From the NCBI GenBank assembly GCA_963691705.1, contig OY829537.1, forward strand, positions 26,226,078 through 26,290,077: a stretch of DNA of 64,000 nt, in the 5' to 3' direction. Within the stretch, counting starts at the first letter, position 1. Each line of letters opens with the position of its first letter. The notes beneath the pieces were generated by a model. That model saw nothing but the letters and a program-made list of their open reading frames with translations. It had not been told where the DNA came from and searched no databases. Position numbers and translations under genes: made by a program. Source of the DNA: Viola odorata (taxonomy: Eukaryota > Streptophyta > Magnoliopsida > Malpighiales > Violaceae). Below, one piece after another: positions 25,401 through 35,832 of this stretch.

Positions 25401-26227
25401 CTTGACATCTCTATTAAAAGTCCCAAACAGAAATGAAGGTTCTCGTGATCATAGGTGGCAGTTAAATAGCGAAAGAGTGTTTTCCATCGGGTCCTGGTGT
25501 TTGGACTTTGATAATCAGCGATTCCAGGCAATTCCTGAGTTGGTTTCGTGTTGGTCCAAATTAGCTCATTACCGGATCGAATTTTTCCTTTGGCTGGCAA
25601 TCAGAGATCGATTAGTTACCAAGGAGTTTTTATGGAAGCGTAACATGATTCTTGAGGGTGATAATGTTTGCCCTATGTGCTCCAGTCAAGGAGAAACTGT
25701 CCAGCACATTTTGATACACTGTCACTTTTCCTTGGATTGTTGGAATGCCGTGATGCGTTGGTTGGGGATTTCATGGTGCCCTCCTAGGACTATCGGTGAG
25801 TTGTGGTGTTCGTGGGCTAGCCTTGTTCCTTGGGAAGAGACGCAGGTCAAAGAAAAATGGAGGGCTCTGTTTTATGCTGTGATTTGGAGCTTGTGGCTGC
25901 AGAGAAACAGAATGGTTTTTAATCAAGAATCTACTTGTTCGAGACGGGTTTTCAATTCCTCCTTCTCCTACTGGTATAGATGGTTAAAGAGTTCTGATCA
26001 TTCATTCCCGTACAGTTTGGGTATGATGATTTTGTCCCCAACTTGGTTATCTTCTTGGGGTAGATCTTAATCAGTATTGTTGGTTGTTTTGTTTTTGTGG
26101 GTTTGTTTCTCTGTAGGATTGCCTGTCGCTCCTTTTTTTAGGAGCATCCTCTGTATATTCTTCCTCTATTCTCGCCTTCTCCCTCAGAGGCATTAATAAA
26201 ATCTCTTCTGCTTATTAAAAAAAAAAA
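22416..26227 (+). mobile_element. 5'-truncated L1-type LINE, nested in the MULE
   Basis: It is flanked by the 15-bp target duplication ACACCAATCACAACT (22401-22415 and 26228-26242). It ends with AATAAA (26195-26200) and a poly(A) tail from about 26217. The 5' end begins inside the endonuclease coding region (residues RGL of the usual NCRGL start), so reverse transcription stopped short and ORF1 is absent. The exact duplication proves target-primed insertion into an existing MULE copy. Confidence 0.95.
22417..26070 (+). pseudogene. LINE ORF2 (endonuclease, reverse transcriptase, zinc knuckle)
   Basis: The endonuclease part shows LLQETKLEE, PVLVGGDFNEI and GSDHTPLLLM. The reverse transcriptase part shows RPISLVSSFYKIISKILAKR, GLLFKLDFEKAYDSVEW and FADDTLIF (the FADD form of the YxDD box). 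The C-terminal zf-RVT region has WLAIRDRLVTKEF, then CPMCSSQGETVQHILIHC. Breaks are TAG at 23735-23737 (before KTPGPDGF), a one-base frameshift near 24320 (after KGCSMS) and TGA at 24418-24420, which looks like a CGA-to-TGA change. No full protein can be made from this copy. Confidence 0.93.
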
Positions 26228-26242
26228 ACACCAATCACAACT

Positions 26243-26734
26243 CAAAAATCCAATCACAAAGCCAATGAAATACACACCCTCGGCTTCAATCAAGCCCACC
26301 ACCTCCACCATCAAAACCAATTGCCCTCGCCTCTGCCTCCCTCGATCTCCTAACCGAACCGGCCAAACACCACAAACCCATCTCCAATCCTCATTGTCGC
26401 TTCGCGTCAAACCACCATCACTACCTCAATATAAAAAAAACCATCACAGTCGCGCGACACCACCCACCGAAATCCAAATCACATATAGCAACCCACACTG
26501 AAAAGAAAAAATAGAGAGAAAGAAAAAGAAAAGGGATGAGAGGAGAGTGAAAGAGAGCAGAGAAGGGAAGAAAGGAAAAAGAAAGAAAAAATAAAAGAAA
26601 GGAAGAAGGAGAGCGTAGAGGAAAGGGAGAAAAAGAAGGAAAAGAAAACAAGAGAGGAGAGCTCGGTCCAGGAAAGAAAACAGAGAAAAAATGAGCAGAG
26701 AAGAAAAGAAAGGAAAGAAAAAGGAAAGAAAAAA
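26243..26734. repeat. AC-rich then GA-rich low-complexity interior of the MULE
   Basis: The first 250 bases are rich in CCACC and CAAAACC phrases. From about 26500 they change to almost pure purine (GAAAGAAAAAG). Open frames here are by-products of the composition and are not genes. Confidence 0.7.
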
Positions 26735-27016
26735 GAAAGAAAGAAAGAAAGAAAAGTTAATGGAAAAGGAAAGGCAAAAAACGACGTAGTTTTTGGAATG
26801 GGTTGGAAAACTCATTTACCCGACCCGTGGGCAAAGAACCGGGTCAGATTTGATGACGTGGCGTAAGGCACTTAACGGTGAAAAGCGGACGGTGTTAGTC
26901 GGAGGTACCAAATGTGACGTTTTGTTTGTTTAGAGGTACCTTTTAAACGCAGAATAAGAGGAGGTGTCAAATCAGTCAAACAATTGTTTGACAAGTACCT
27001 ATTTTTGCAATTTTTC
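26735..27016 (-). repeat. MULE right terminal inverted repeat
   Basis: It pairs with 21747-22075, carrying the inverted ACTACGTCG block, CGACCCGTGGGCAAAGAACCG and the terminal AAAAATTGC. The flanking 9-bp duplication follows directly. Confidence 0.88.
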
Positions 27017-27499
27017 GTTTATAATCGTGCTTCATGTAATGTTTGTAATCTTGCTTCTTCTTCTTTTTGAAAAATTGTGATCTTGTTTTGGCAAGTTGTT
27101 ATTTGTTATCCAATTTTTTATATTAATTATATATTTATCATTTGATGTGTACTCGTGGTTAAACTAATAAATATAATTTGTGGTTTTTTCTATAAAAAAT
27201 TGTATAATTAAGTAAATTAGAACACATTGGGGAATATAATTAGGGATTAAAAATAATAAAATAATATCTTCCAAGAAGATAAATAATGTAAATAATAAAA
27301 TATATTTTCAATAACAAATAAAAAAATAATAGGAATAGATAAAATTTCGATTTTTAGTATTGTAATAATAAATTTATAAATTACGATAATTATGTAATGA
27401 TTGCATAAAAAAAAAAATCAAATTTACTTTTCAAGATCCAGGCATATCAAATTTATCCAATCGACCAACACGTCGGCTCATCTCATCCCCTCCTCACAA

Positions 27500-27506
27500 T
27501 ATAAAA
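27500..27506 (+). promoter_or_regulatory. TATA box of the SKP1 gene
   Basis: TATAAAA lies 99 bases upstream of the SKP1 ATG, which would leave a leader of about 70 bases. It is the only good TATA in the near-upstream DNA. Confidence 0.6.
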
Positions 27507-27604
27507 CCAAACGAAAGCCTAACCAAGCGGTGCCTGTTATTTTCATTTGTCGTTTAGGTTTCCTTCCTTTGATATTTCGTAGCTATCGGATTCTCGAGAT
27601 AACG

Positions 27605-28751
27605 ATGTCGTCGGCGAGGAAGATCACGTTGAAGAGCAGCGATGGAGAGTCGTTCGAAGTTGATGAGGCGGTGGCCACGGAGTCTCAAACAATCAAGCAC
27701 ATGATCGAAGACGATTGCGCCGATAACGGGATCCCTTTGCCGAACGTGACGAGCAAGATCTTGGCGAAGGTCATCGAGTACTGCAAGAAGCACGTCGAGT
27801 CGGCCAAATCTGAGGATCGCGCCAACAACAGCACTGCTGATGAGGAACTTAAAGGGTGGGATGCTGAGTTCGTGAAAGTTGACCAGGCTACGCTCTTTGA
27901 TCTGATCCTGGTTTGTTACCTTGCTTATTTTATTGATATATCTACCTCTCGTGCGTTTTAGGGTTGTGGATTGTTGATTGATGTTGTTGTTGCTGGTTGT
28001 TAACCGCTTTGATTGGTTTTACTGTATTGTTGTAGATTATCAGCGGTAGTTAGGTCTTATTTTGTTGTTGTTGATTTTATGGATGCTTGGTAAGTTTAGG
28101 GTTTGGTGTAGATGCTTATACAGTATGCGGTGAAATTGGAGATTGTTGATTGATGGTCAGATTGTTAATCTTTATGTTATGAATTAGTTATTGCAGGGAG
28201 AATAGTGGTTGTAGATTATCACTGCTTTTTAGATTGTGCTTGTCATTATTGTTTTATGGTTGCTTAGTAAGTTTAGGTTGTTTAATTGAATGTATATAGA
28301 AAATTGAATGAGATTATGATGCTTAGTGAATGAGGTTCTCATAATTCTTCTATAATGTTGTGTTGATTTTGTCCTCAATCTTGTTCCTTCATATGCTGGG
28401 ATTGGTAGTGTAACTCATCTTTCAGAATTTCATGTTATGTTCGTGACTTTGATAACTTGGCTTTTCATTGTGGAAAGGATAAAGTCCAGACATGACAAGA
28501 GATGACTGAGCCTCCCCTATTCTTTTTGCTTATGCTAAAATTTACTGTTACTTATTTGGTCATCTGATGTTCTGCAGGCTGCCAATTATCTGAATATCAA
28601 GGGTTTGTTGGACTTGACTTGCCAGACTGTTGCAGACATGATCAAGGGCAAGACCCCAGAGGAGATTAGAAAGACTTTTAACATCAAGAATGACTTTACC
28701 CCTGAGGAAGAGGAAGAGGTTCGCAGGGAGAACCAGTGGGCATTCGAATAA
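27605..28751 (+). CDS. SKP1: SKP1-like SCF ubiquitin ligase adaptor
   Basis: SKP1 links F-box proteins to CUL1 in SCF E3 ligases in nucleus and cytosol. Exon 1 (27605-27910) encodes [20 protein letters not shown], then the BTB/POZ-like fold with [20 protein letters not shown] and [10 protein letters not shown], ending FDLIL. Exon 2 (28578-28751) begins [20 protein letters not shown] and continues with [20 protein letters not shown] to the invariant C-terminus NQWAFE. The intron is GT-AG, phase 0, at the position common in plant SKP1/ASK genes. Total length is 159 residues, as usual. The F-box-binding C-terminal helices look intact, so the gene should be functional. Plants have many SKP1 paralogues, so the exact orthologue is not certain. 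Confidence 0.96.
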
Positions 28752-30145
28752 GCTGTTTGTTTCTACTGTCGTTTAAGTGGTGAACAAGAAGTATTTTGTT
28801 GGATGTGGTTTAATCGCAAATGAACCTTGTGTGTTATGTTAGTTTAGATAAGTGCTTAGATTTATTGTTGTTCTCTAATTTGACAATGCTGTGAACTTAT
28901 GAGCAAAACTGAAATGTAAATAACAGTTGGATTTGGGCAAGGGCTTGGTTGTGGTTTCTGCAATCATACACTGCCTGCAATATCAGTGTCTTAAGATTTG
29001 GGGTTCCTTAATCCTTGTGTTCTATACGTATGATTCATCGGTTTGGTGCTATATTCTGTGTTACTGGATTTTCGCATACGATTTTCACATACGGGCATCT
29101 CAAATGCTAGCAAGGCAGGTAACTTTGAATACCATGATTTTGTTCTTGCCAAGCTCATTGCACTATGCAAAATTATCAGGGTATGTTTTGCTGTTTTATT
29201 TATCGAGCCATCTGATTATTGTTCTGAAGTATCATGTTTAGCACAGAAGGGTTATGCCGGGAGGGCAGTGTGAGAAATGCAGGAGGAAATCAAATGACCT
29301 GTAAAACCTTTCAAGGTTTGTCACAGCCTCACAGGGTCGATTCCAATCTGACCAAAACATTACCTAAGTGACTCATTAGGTTAACATTATGAATGCCTTG
29401 GTCTTGTGTTGATTCCATTATGCGATGAATCTATGATGCTTTGGGTCGAAAGAAATTAATATTGATGTTGGCCATTTAATTTGGCCAATACAAATATTTT
29501 ATATTTTGCGATTCACGTAATATCTCATTACACCCCAAGTTAGGACTTCCCTTGATTGCTTGAAATCTTTTTCTTCCACATTTTTTTCTAATAATTAACA
29601 ATGATGGACACCTGAATATTGGGGATTCGGTTTAAAGTCCATGTGTATCCTTCTGCGCTCCATTTACCCTCTCCTTATCAAACACACACATGATGTTCCT
29701 ATACTTAGTTTTAGTGCCACATCATACCGCCGTGTTAGTAAAATTTTAAATATTATAATATTTTTTAATATGATATTATAAAATTTTAAAAAAGTTCTAC
29801 AATTTTTTTTGCCATTTAGGAAGAGTATAAATTCAATTTAGCTAAACCAGTTGAGGGATTAAAAGATCTCTTAAAAAGTTATAACTTCAATTCTCATTAA
29901 AAAAATCAATTAAATTTATGTAAAGTAGAATTTAATTTTGCTTAAAAAAACAATTTAATTTACTTTCTTACAATTTTTAGGCTTGTTATATCCTAAATAT
30001 GATATTCTATTTATAAAATAATATAAAAGAAAAATCAATAAAAATACTCCACGTTTTTACCTAATATCCGATCACACACTGCTTACATTTTGTTTTATTT
30101 AAACCCTACATTTGTCAATTTTACCCATCCACAATCTAAATTTTA
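28752..30145. other. SKP1 3' region and intergenic DNA
   Basis: The first few hundred bases are probably the SKP1 3' UTR. No further gene is supported. The open frame at 28927-29241 has no recognisable content. Confidence 0.5.
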
Positions 30146-31197
30146 AAATAAACTTCGTCCATAAATAATGGACGCGAGGGAGTGAATCATGAGGATTAAG
30201 GGTTCTGATCGCGACGTTAGTGCACGCGAGCTTTTTTTCTGTGGGCCACGCAAGGGTCCTTTCTTACCTTCTTCTTCCTTCATTCATTCCTCTCTGCCTC
30301 CTCTCTCTCCTCCATTTCTCTTCCAATCCTTCATTGCATAAACCACTCTTTCTTCCAACCACCGCCGATAACACCGTACAACCACACCATCATTTCTCCT
30401 CCATTTCTCTTCCAATTCTCCACTGCATAAATTTCTTTATTTTTTCAACCATTAGAAAACCAAACCGACACCATCATCACCGTCACCAACCACCGCCGGC
30501 ACCACCATACAACCACACCGCCACTTCGCTGACACCATCATCGTGCGGTTGCTTCTTTTCCAACCATCACCGGAGCTACTACTCTCTACCACCAGTCTCT
30601 TTCGTCCAGATCCAGATCTAAAATTGAGGGAAGAAACAGATCCAGATATGTGGCATAGGATATGGATTGGACTGGTTCGGATCCAATATGATTGTGTCGT
30701 ATTTTTCCAGATCAGTGGCGTCGACTGGTGGTGGTGGTTTCTTGTTGTCAGTGGCGTCGACTTGACTGGTGGTGGTTGGTTCTTGTTGTCGGTGGCTGGT
30801 TGATGGCCGATTAATGGCCAGTTTGATTGGATAATAGGTGGTTGGTTTGATATTTAAGATTTTTAATTTAAATTGGTAGAGGATGCTTGGATTTAATTTT
30901 GCAGATGATTGAGAAAGAAGGAGAAAAGCTAAGGAAGAGAGAAGGAGAAGATGGGTGTTAGTAGCCTACTGACACTCTATTTCTAATGTTCCCCAAAATT
31001 TAAAATCTCGTCCAACTCTATTTTCCATTTCCCTCTTTTGCCTCCGTGTGACATGTTGTTCAGCCAGAAAACGACTGGTCGTTTGAGGGTATTTTTATCA
31101 AAACACAAACAAAATGAACACAATTACCAATGACGTTAATTAAAAAAGGATAACATTTTTGGGCTAAAACGCCCATTATTTATAGATAGAGGGAGTA
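30146..31197. mobile_element. Probable 1.05-kb mariner/Stowaway-type element
   Basis: The right end reads CCCATTATTTATAGATAGAGGGAGTA (GAGGGAGTA terminus at TA, about 31197). Read inward it gives TATAAATAATGGGCG, which pairs with CATAAATAATGGACG at about 30156-30171 on the left; the left terminus itself is degenerate. The interior is AC-rich (CCACCGCC, CACCATCA) and later GA-rich. The frame at 30220-30621 is His/Pro/Ser-rich and is probably a by-product. GAGGGAGTG at 30173-30181 could instead be the end of another MITE. Confidence 0.45.
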
Positions 31198-32474
31198 CTT
31201 GTTTGATGACACCTTAAGTTTTGATTAGGTGGACATTAAAAAAGAAAAAAATTAGGTGGAAAAAAATTCTCTCCCCTTACACGTCAGATGGTGACGTGGA
31301 AAACCAAAGATGAAAAAAAAATCGGCTGAAAAATTGCAAAAGCGAAAACCTCGCTGCATCTTCCTCCCACTTAGAAGGCAAAAACATTGATTGAACTTAA
31401 ACCAGATACTTAAGAAAAATACGGATTGAATTTAAACCAGCCAGACATTGAATAAGGTTTGGATTGGGACATTAAACAAGCACATGCACCTGAACGAAGC
31501 ATATATATATTTTTGGGTGCAAAAAATGGGATAAAAAACAAGTTTTCCTCCTCCCTTCATCAGGTTCAGCATCACCACCAGATAATTTCTTTTTCCACCA
31601 CAGTGCACGGTGGCGCAACCACGCTTTTCGTCGTCCTACACCACCAATTAGTATCCACCCCGACCTAGCCAAATATGGACCTAGAAACTATCTATAAGCC
31701 CTGTCATCCACAAATCCAACTCAGATCATAATATTATATGAGATAATCGTATCTGTTGAAAATTATTTGTAAATTAAAATGATTTGAGCAATAGACAATT
31801 AATTAAAATTATGTTAATATAACTTGGGAATGTTCTTTTGCATTCATACATTATTAATTTGAGCTTCGTTTTAGAGCTGGAGTTTTATTATTATTGCTAT
31901 TGTTGTTAGTCCAATTCAACATAAAAAGAAGGCGTAAAGAAAGGGTTAACCCTGTGGCTAGAAACGTAATAGAAGAGTTTTCAGCATGGAATCAAAGTTC
32001 CCAGGGCAAAGTGATTAGATCAATGTGACGAACTTGTCACTCCAATGGCTAATCTCTTGGCCGAATCAAATGGTATTATCACTGTTCTTGCGAAAAGGTA
32101 TAAAAACTTCGCTTTATCCATTATAATAATAGTTTGCTGATAGCAACAACATGTAAAGAATTTGTATCACTGCAAAAATCAATCAGAAGAAAAGGCACAT
32201 CCACATCCACCCAGAGAAACTGGCATAACTCGTATCTTGCAAGCTGTCCTCGTCTTCATCGTCAATGGTGTCTGTGAACGGTCAAGTTCCATTATAAGTA
32301 ACTATGCTACATCAGCAAGTATTCTGCGAGCTGTCTCTCTATTCCTGTGATGGAATGAGAAGTTACACCATCATAGGTGGAAAGCACAAAGAGATACCGG
32401 TTACATTTTGAGGTGCCTGTGCCTGCGCCCTGTGCCCTTTCGTGCTATTCTATACTAGCAGTTCAAAAGCTTGG
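31198..32474. other. Intergenic DNA before the PPR gene
   Basis: No gene is seen on either strand. The last few hundred bases probably hold the PPR gene's 3' UTR (minus strand). Confidence 0.45.
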
Positions 32475-34130
32475 TTACTCAGCCATTTCGTCCAGCATCA
32501 TTCTGAGATCACCAATGCCCTCTCGCCAATGGTGTCCCAGTTTGTAATCATGCACTATTTCTTTCAGGTCAACAAGATAACATCCTGGCATTCTCCCCAC
32601 CTTTCTTTCTTTCACCATCTCTTTTACCCTAGCAACATCATCCCATTTACCTGCCACAGCATACACGTTCATCAGCAACCGGTAGTGTGAGAACTTCCAA
32701 GGTTCCTCATCGATCAGAGATTTTGCAATTTGCTCCCCAAAAGTAGCATTTGCTCGGAAGCGACATAGGAAGAGAAAATTAGCCCACATTAGGGACTCTG
32801 AAGAGAGATCATCCTCAGGCATAATCCTTAAGACATCCTCGGCCTCTTTAAGCAACCCAGCAGCAGCATAAAGATTAGCCATGCACCAATGATGAGCGAA
32901 ATTCGGCTTCAAGCCATACAAATGAACCATCTGGCTAAAAAAATTCCTCCCCTCAGTCACCAAGCCTGCTCTTGCACAAGCACACAAGACCCCAATATAA
33001 GTAACTTCATCCGGATGAATACCTTCTCCACTTCCTGATCCTGCGCAACCCACCATCTCTGAAAATAACTTAAGCCCATCCTCTGGATTTCCATGAATGG
33101 AATGCCCTGTAATCATAGCATTCCAGCAAACCAAATTTCTATCTATCATTCTATCAAAAACTCTCTGACCTAATTCCACCTTTCCGCGTCTACTGTACAT
33201 ATCTATCAAAGATGTCTCAAGAACTACATTTAAATTCGAGAACCTCCTAACAATAAATCCATGGACAGAACGCCCTTCTTTCAACCTAGCAGACTTACTA
33301 CAAGCACTAATCACATTCACCATCGTAGTATCATTCCCTTGTAATCTGTTCCCCATCATTTTCCTAAACATCATCATAGCGCAACCAGGATTATTACCCT
33401 TCAAGTAGCCACCTATCAAGATATTCCACGAAACTATATTTCTCTTGTGCATTATATCAAACAACTCATGAGCAGAGCACAGATCACCAGCACTTGCATA
33501 CCCACCAATGACAGAATTCCAAGAAACCAAATCTCTTTCACACATTTCATCAAACACCTTCCTAGCAAACTCCATAGCCCCACAACACCCATATAAATGA
33601 ATCAACGAGTTCTGCACAGGCAACACAACATCCACCACCCCATGCTTAACAGCTTGGGCATGGAACTGTCGGCTTAACTTAAGACACCCAAGTTTTGCAC
33701 AGTTACTAAAGAGCCATAAAAATGTGTAACTATTGGGAAAGAAGCCACTCTTAAGCATGTTGTGGTAAAAGATAAAAGCTTGACCAGGAACGCAACTGAA
33801 AGAGTAAGCCTTGATGACATTGTTCACACAAAACTGCTTCAATGAACCAATGTGTTTAAAAAGCAGGAGACTTTGATCAATGTCACCGCAATTTGACGCG
33901 TGTTCGAGAAGGATTCTGGAAAATGCGTGGAAGTGGCCGCACGTGGTTAGTTGGGCATGGATTTGGTAGAGATGGGTTCTCGAAATTCTCCTGGATTTGA
34001 GAAATTCAACACCTGGGTGATTAGTAGAGGTGGGTCTTTCTTCGTGAGGAAATGGAGGAGGAGGAGATGGGAAATAAGGAGCAGGGGAAGAAGAGATGCG
34101 AACAGCTTGTCGAATTGGTGTTCTTGCCAT
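32475..34130 (-). CDS. PLS-class pentatricopeptide repeat protein (E-type)
   Basis: This intronless gene encodes 551 residues. PPR proteins of this class bind organellar RNA and mostly act in RNA editing or processing. Residues 1-45 are rich in Ser, Pro and Arg with few acids, as in a transit peptide. Repeats of P, L and S type run from about residue 85 to 430: SFSCVPGQAFIFYHNML, LPVQNSLIHLYGCCGAMEFA, DLVSWNSVIGGYASAGD, NIVSWNILIGGYLKGN, LETSLIDMYSRRGKVELG, NLVCWNAMITGHSIHGNPED and EVTYIGVLCACARAGLVTEG. The C-terminal E and E+ region (MWANFLFLCR, then YAVAGKWDDVARVKEMVKER and MPGCYLVDL) is present without a DYW deaminase domain, so any editing would need a partner deaminase. No break is seen. 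Similar loci include At3g51320-type genes; this is recollection, not a search result. Confidence 0.93.
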   Translation of the reverse strand: MARTPIRQAVRISSSPAPYFPSPPPPFPHEERPTSTNHPGVEFLKSRRISRTHLYQIHAQLTTCGHFHAFSRILLEHASNCGDIDQSLLLFKHIGSLKQFCVNNVIKAYSFSCVPGQAFIFYHNMLKSGFFPNSYTFLWLFSNCAKLGCLKLSRQFHAQAVKHGVVDVVLPVQNSLIHLYGCCGAMEFARKVFDEMCERDLVSWNSVIGGYASAGDLCSAHELFDIMHKRNIVSWNILIGGYLKGNNPGCAMMMFRKMMGNRLQGNDTTMVNVISACSKSARLKEGRSVHGFIVRRFSNLNVVLETSLIDMYSRRGKVELGQRVFDRMIDRNLVCWNAMITGHSIHGNPEDGLKLFSEMVGCAGSGSGEGIHPDEVTYIGVLCACARAGLVTEGRNFFSQMVHLYGLKPNFAHHWCMANLYAAAGLLKEAEDVLRIMPEDDLSSESLMWANFLFLCRFRANATFGEQIAKSLIDEEPWKFSHYRLLMNVYAVAGKWDDVARVKEMVKERKVGRMPGCYLVDLKEIVHDYKLGHHWREGIGDLRMMLDEMAE

Positions 34131-34462
34131 TCATCTGAGATGGTATCGTTTTGGGGATTTGTTGTTGCTGGAACTGACGGGTTTTGGGTTGCGCCATTAA
34201 CGCATAGTGTTGCTGCGTCGTCGGAGTTGTTGGAGGCGGGGGGGAGAAGAAAAGGAAGAATCCTTTTGAGATCGGTGAGTTTTTTTTTATGAGAAAAAAG
34301 AAAAACGGTGTCGCTGGTGGTTGAACAGAGACACACCTAAACGTTGTCGTTTTAATCAAGTAACTTAAGTTTGGGTTAATTGAATAATTTTGTTGGGTTC
34401 CCAATTTCCGGTTTTTTTATTACTAGCATTGTTTTGGGATAATTTTGGTCGGGGAGGTGAAG
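34131..34462. promoter_or_regulatory. Shared divergent promoter, PPR and PREY-like genes
   Basis: Only 332 bases separate the two start codons, which point away from each other, so both promoters must sit here. I see no strong TATA box on either side, which is common for plant housekeeping and organelle-protein genes. Confidence 0.55.
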
Positions 34463-34919
34463 ATGGTGAGATTGTGGACGGCGATGTTGAAGGAGGCAGG
34501 GAGTGGAATCGGAAAGACTTTGTCAGAGATTCTGGTTTGCCCACTCTCTAAGCAGCCCTTAAGGTCATAAGGTGCTTCTTTTCCCTCCTTTTCTGCTTCT
34601 GATATTTGTGTATTTTGTTACTTAAATTGGGTTTTTGTGTTTGTGGGGTTGTTTTTAGATTATGTGAGAAAACGAATTCCCTAATCAGTGATGCAATTGG
34701 CGTCTCTTATCCTGTAAGTAATTTCTTCTCCTCTTATCACTCTTTAGTATGAAATGATCTTTCTCTGATTATGTATGATATGACCCACCTTTCGGATTGT
34801 AGATAAAGGATGGGATCCCTTGTTTGGTTCCAAGAGATGGAAAGATACTTGAAAATGATGATGGGTCTCCAAAACCTGATGGAGATGTTGTTCATTCATC
34901 TTCAAAAGCCAAACAGTAG
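34463..34919 (+). CDS. PREY/Trm112-like small protein (UPF0434 type)
   Basis: Three exons (34463-34563, 34659-34713, 34803-34919) join in frame to give 90 residues. The core EILVCPLSKQPLR, then LCEKTNSLISDAIGVSYP and IKDGIPCLVPRDGK, is the Trm112-like fold shared by bacterial YcaR/UPF0434 and the mitochondrial PREY protein. PREY stabilises methyltransferases, including those of the coenzyme Q pathway and ribosomal proteins; that role is from animal work and is only inferred here. The zinc-binding cysteines are mostly lost in this group, and only the Cys of VCP remains. The N-terminus (MVRLWTAMLKEAGSGIG) could target mitochondria. Introns are GT-AG with matching phases. Confidence 0.88.
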
Positions 34920-35360
34920 CAAACTACAAGGTGATCTTTAAGAACTTAAAGAATAGAGGATCTTAATCTTGATTGCTCTCCATCGCTTGAGACTTGTATG
35001 AATGTGAAACATGTCGCATCCAATTCAACAAATGCAAGGTCTAAGGCATTGCCTATTACAGACTGATTTTATTGATACTGCTGAGAAGAAATAAATTGAA
35101 TGATTCAATTCTTTTAGTTAAATGCGTATCAGTGTGGTAAACCACCCAAATGTTTAACGTAGACAGTCAATTCTTTTATTAGGGATGGGTCCTGTTTTGA
35201 GGTTTTTTGAAACTTTTAAGTGCTTTTGGAGTTACAAGTAAATATTTTGGTCGAGAATTCGGAGTAATGCACGATGTCCCATGAGTTTATGCAATGTGGA
35301 TAGCTGATAGATTGCAGAATAAGTTTTTGTAGCTAATAAAGCATGCATTGAGGTAATTGG
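34920..35360. other. 3' region of the PREY-like gene
   Basis: Probably 3' UTR, then spacer. No gene or repeat is seen. Confidence 0.5.
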
Positions 35361-35362
35361 TA

Positions 35363-35604
35363 CTCCCTTCTAATTTTATTACTGTCGTTTTGACTTTGGG
35401 CACGCATATTAAAAAAACTGGATGATTCACTGTTTGAGACAATTTTGCCTCTTATTTTTTCTCGAACGTACGAGCATTCTTAACGTACGTTCGACGTACG
35501 TTCGAGAAAAAGTAAGGGGCAAAATTGTCTCAAACAGTAAATCATCCGGCCTCCTTAATATGCGTGCTCAAAGCTCAAGCGACGTTTAATTAAAATAGGA
35601 TGGA
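35363..35604. mobile_element. Near-perfect hairpin MITE (Stowaway type), 242 bp
   Basis: The two halves are inverted copies over almost the whole length. Both arms carry GCACGCATATTAA, GGATGA(T/C)T.ACTGTTTGAG and ACAATTTTGCC.CTTA. The centre holds the self-complementary CGTACGTTCG repeats (about 35464-35503). The left end is CTCCCTTC after TA (35361-35362), and the right end is GGATGGA before TA (35605-35606). No coding capacity. It lies between the PREY-like and RING-H2 genes, and transcripts through it would fold into a long hairpin. Confidence 0.85.
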
Positions 35605-35832
35605 TAATATTTTAAAGGTTAAGAGTACCACTCATGTTTAGGTGCACCCGCTTTTTTGTTGGTCACTCAAAATCCACACTCTTGAAAACTAACAATCCTT
35701 CCAAACCACTCAAATTAGCTTACACAACAAAAACCCACCAATCTCTTCCACACATTCTCTTCTTCATCCTCTTAAACACCACTTATTAAAGATGTAATAC
35801 CAATGTTAATCCTCTGATAAACATAACTAATT

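Larger units (their letters stand above)
21747..27016. mobile_element. Non-autonomous MULE with long terminal inverted repeats
   Basis: The left end starts GGGAAATTGCAAAAATAGGT; the right end, read inward, starts GAAAAATTGCAAAAATAGGT. Similarity continues for about 280-330 bases, past GGTCGGGTAAATGGG and the ACTACGTCGTTTTTTGCC block. Both ends are flanked by GTTTATAAT (21738-21746 and 27017-27025), the 9-bp target duplication typical of Mutator-like elements. There is no transposase. Without the nested LINE (22416-26227) the element would be about 1.44 kb. Its interior is AC-rich (left) and GA-rich (right), with no convincing gene. Confidence 0.9.

Noticed and set aside
26444..26815. Long minus-strand frame, very rich in Phe, Leu and Ser
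   Set aside because: It is the reverse of a GA-rich low-complexity tract and the MULE arm; composition explains the open frame.
28927..29241. 104-codon frame after SKP1
   Set aside because: No family resemblance and no gene signals; hydrophobic bias fits T-rich DNA.
30220..30621. His/Pro/Ser-rich frame of 133 residues
   Set aside because: The sequence is an AC-rich repeat tract inside a transposon; no start context or conserved part.
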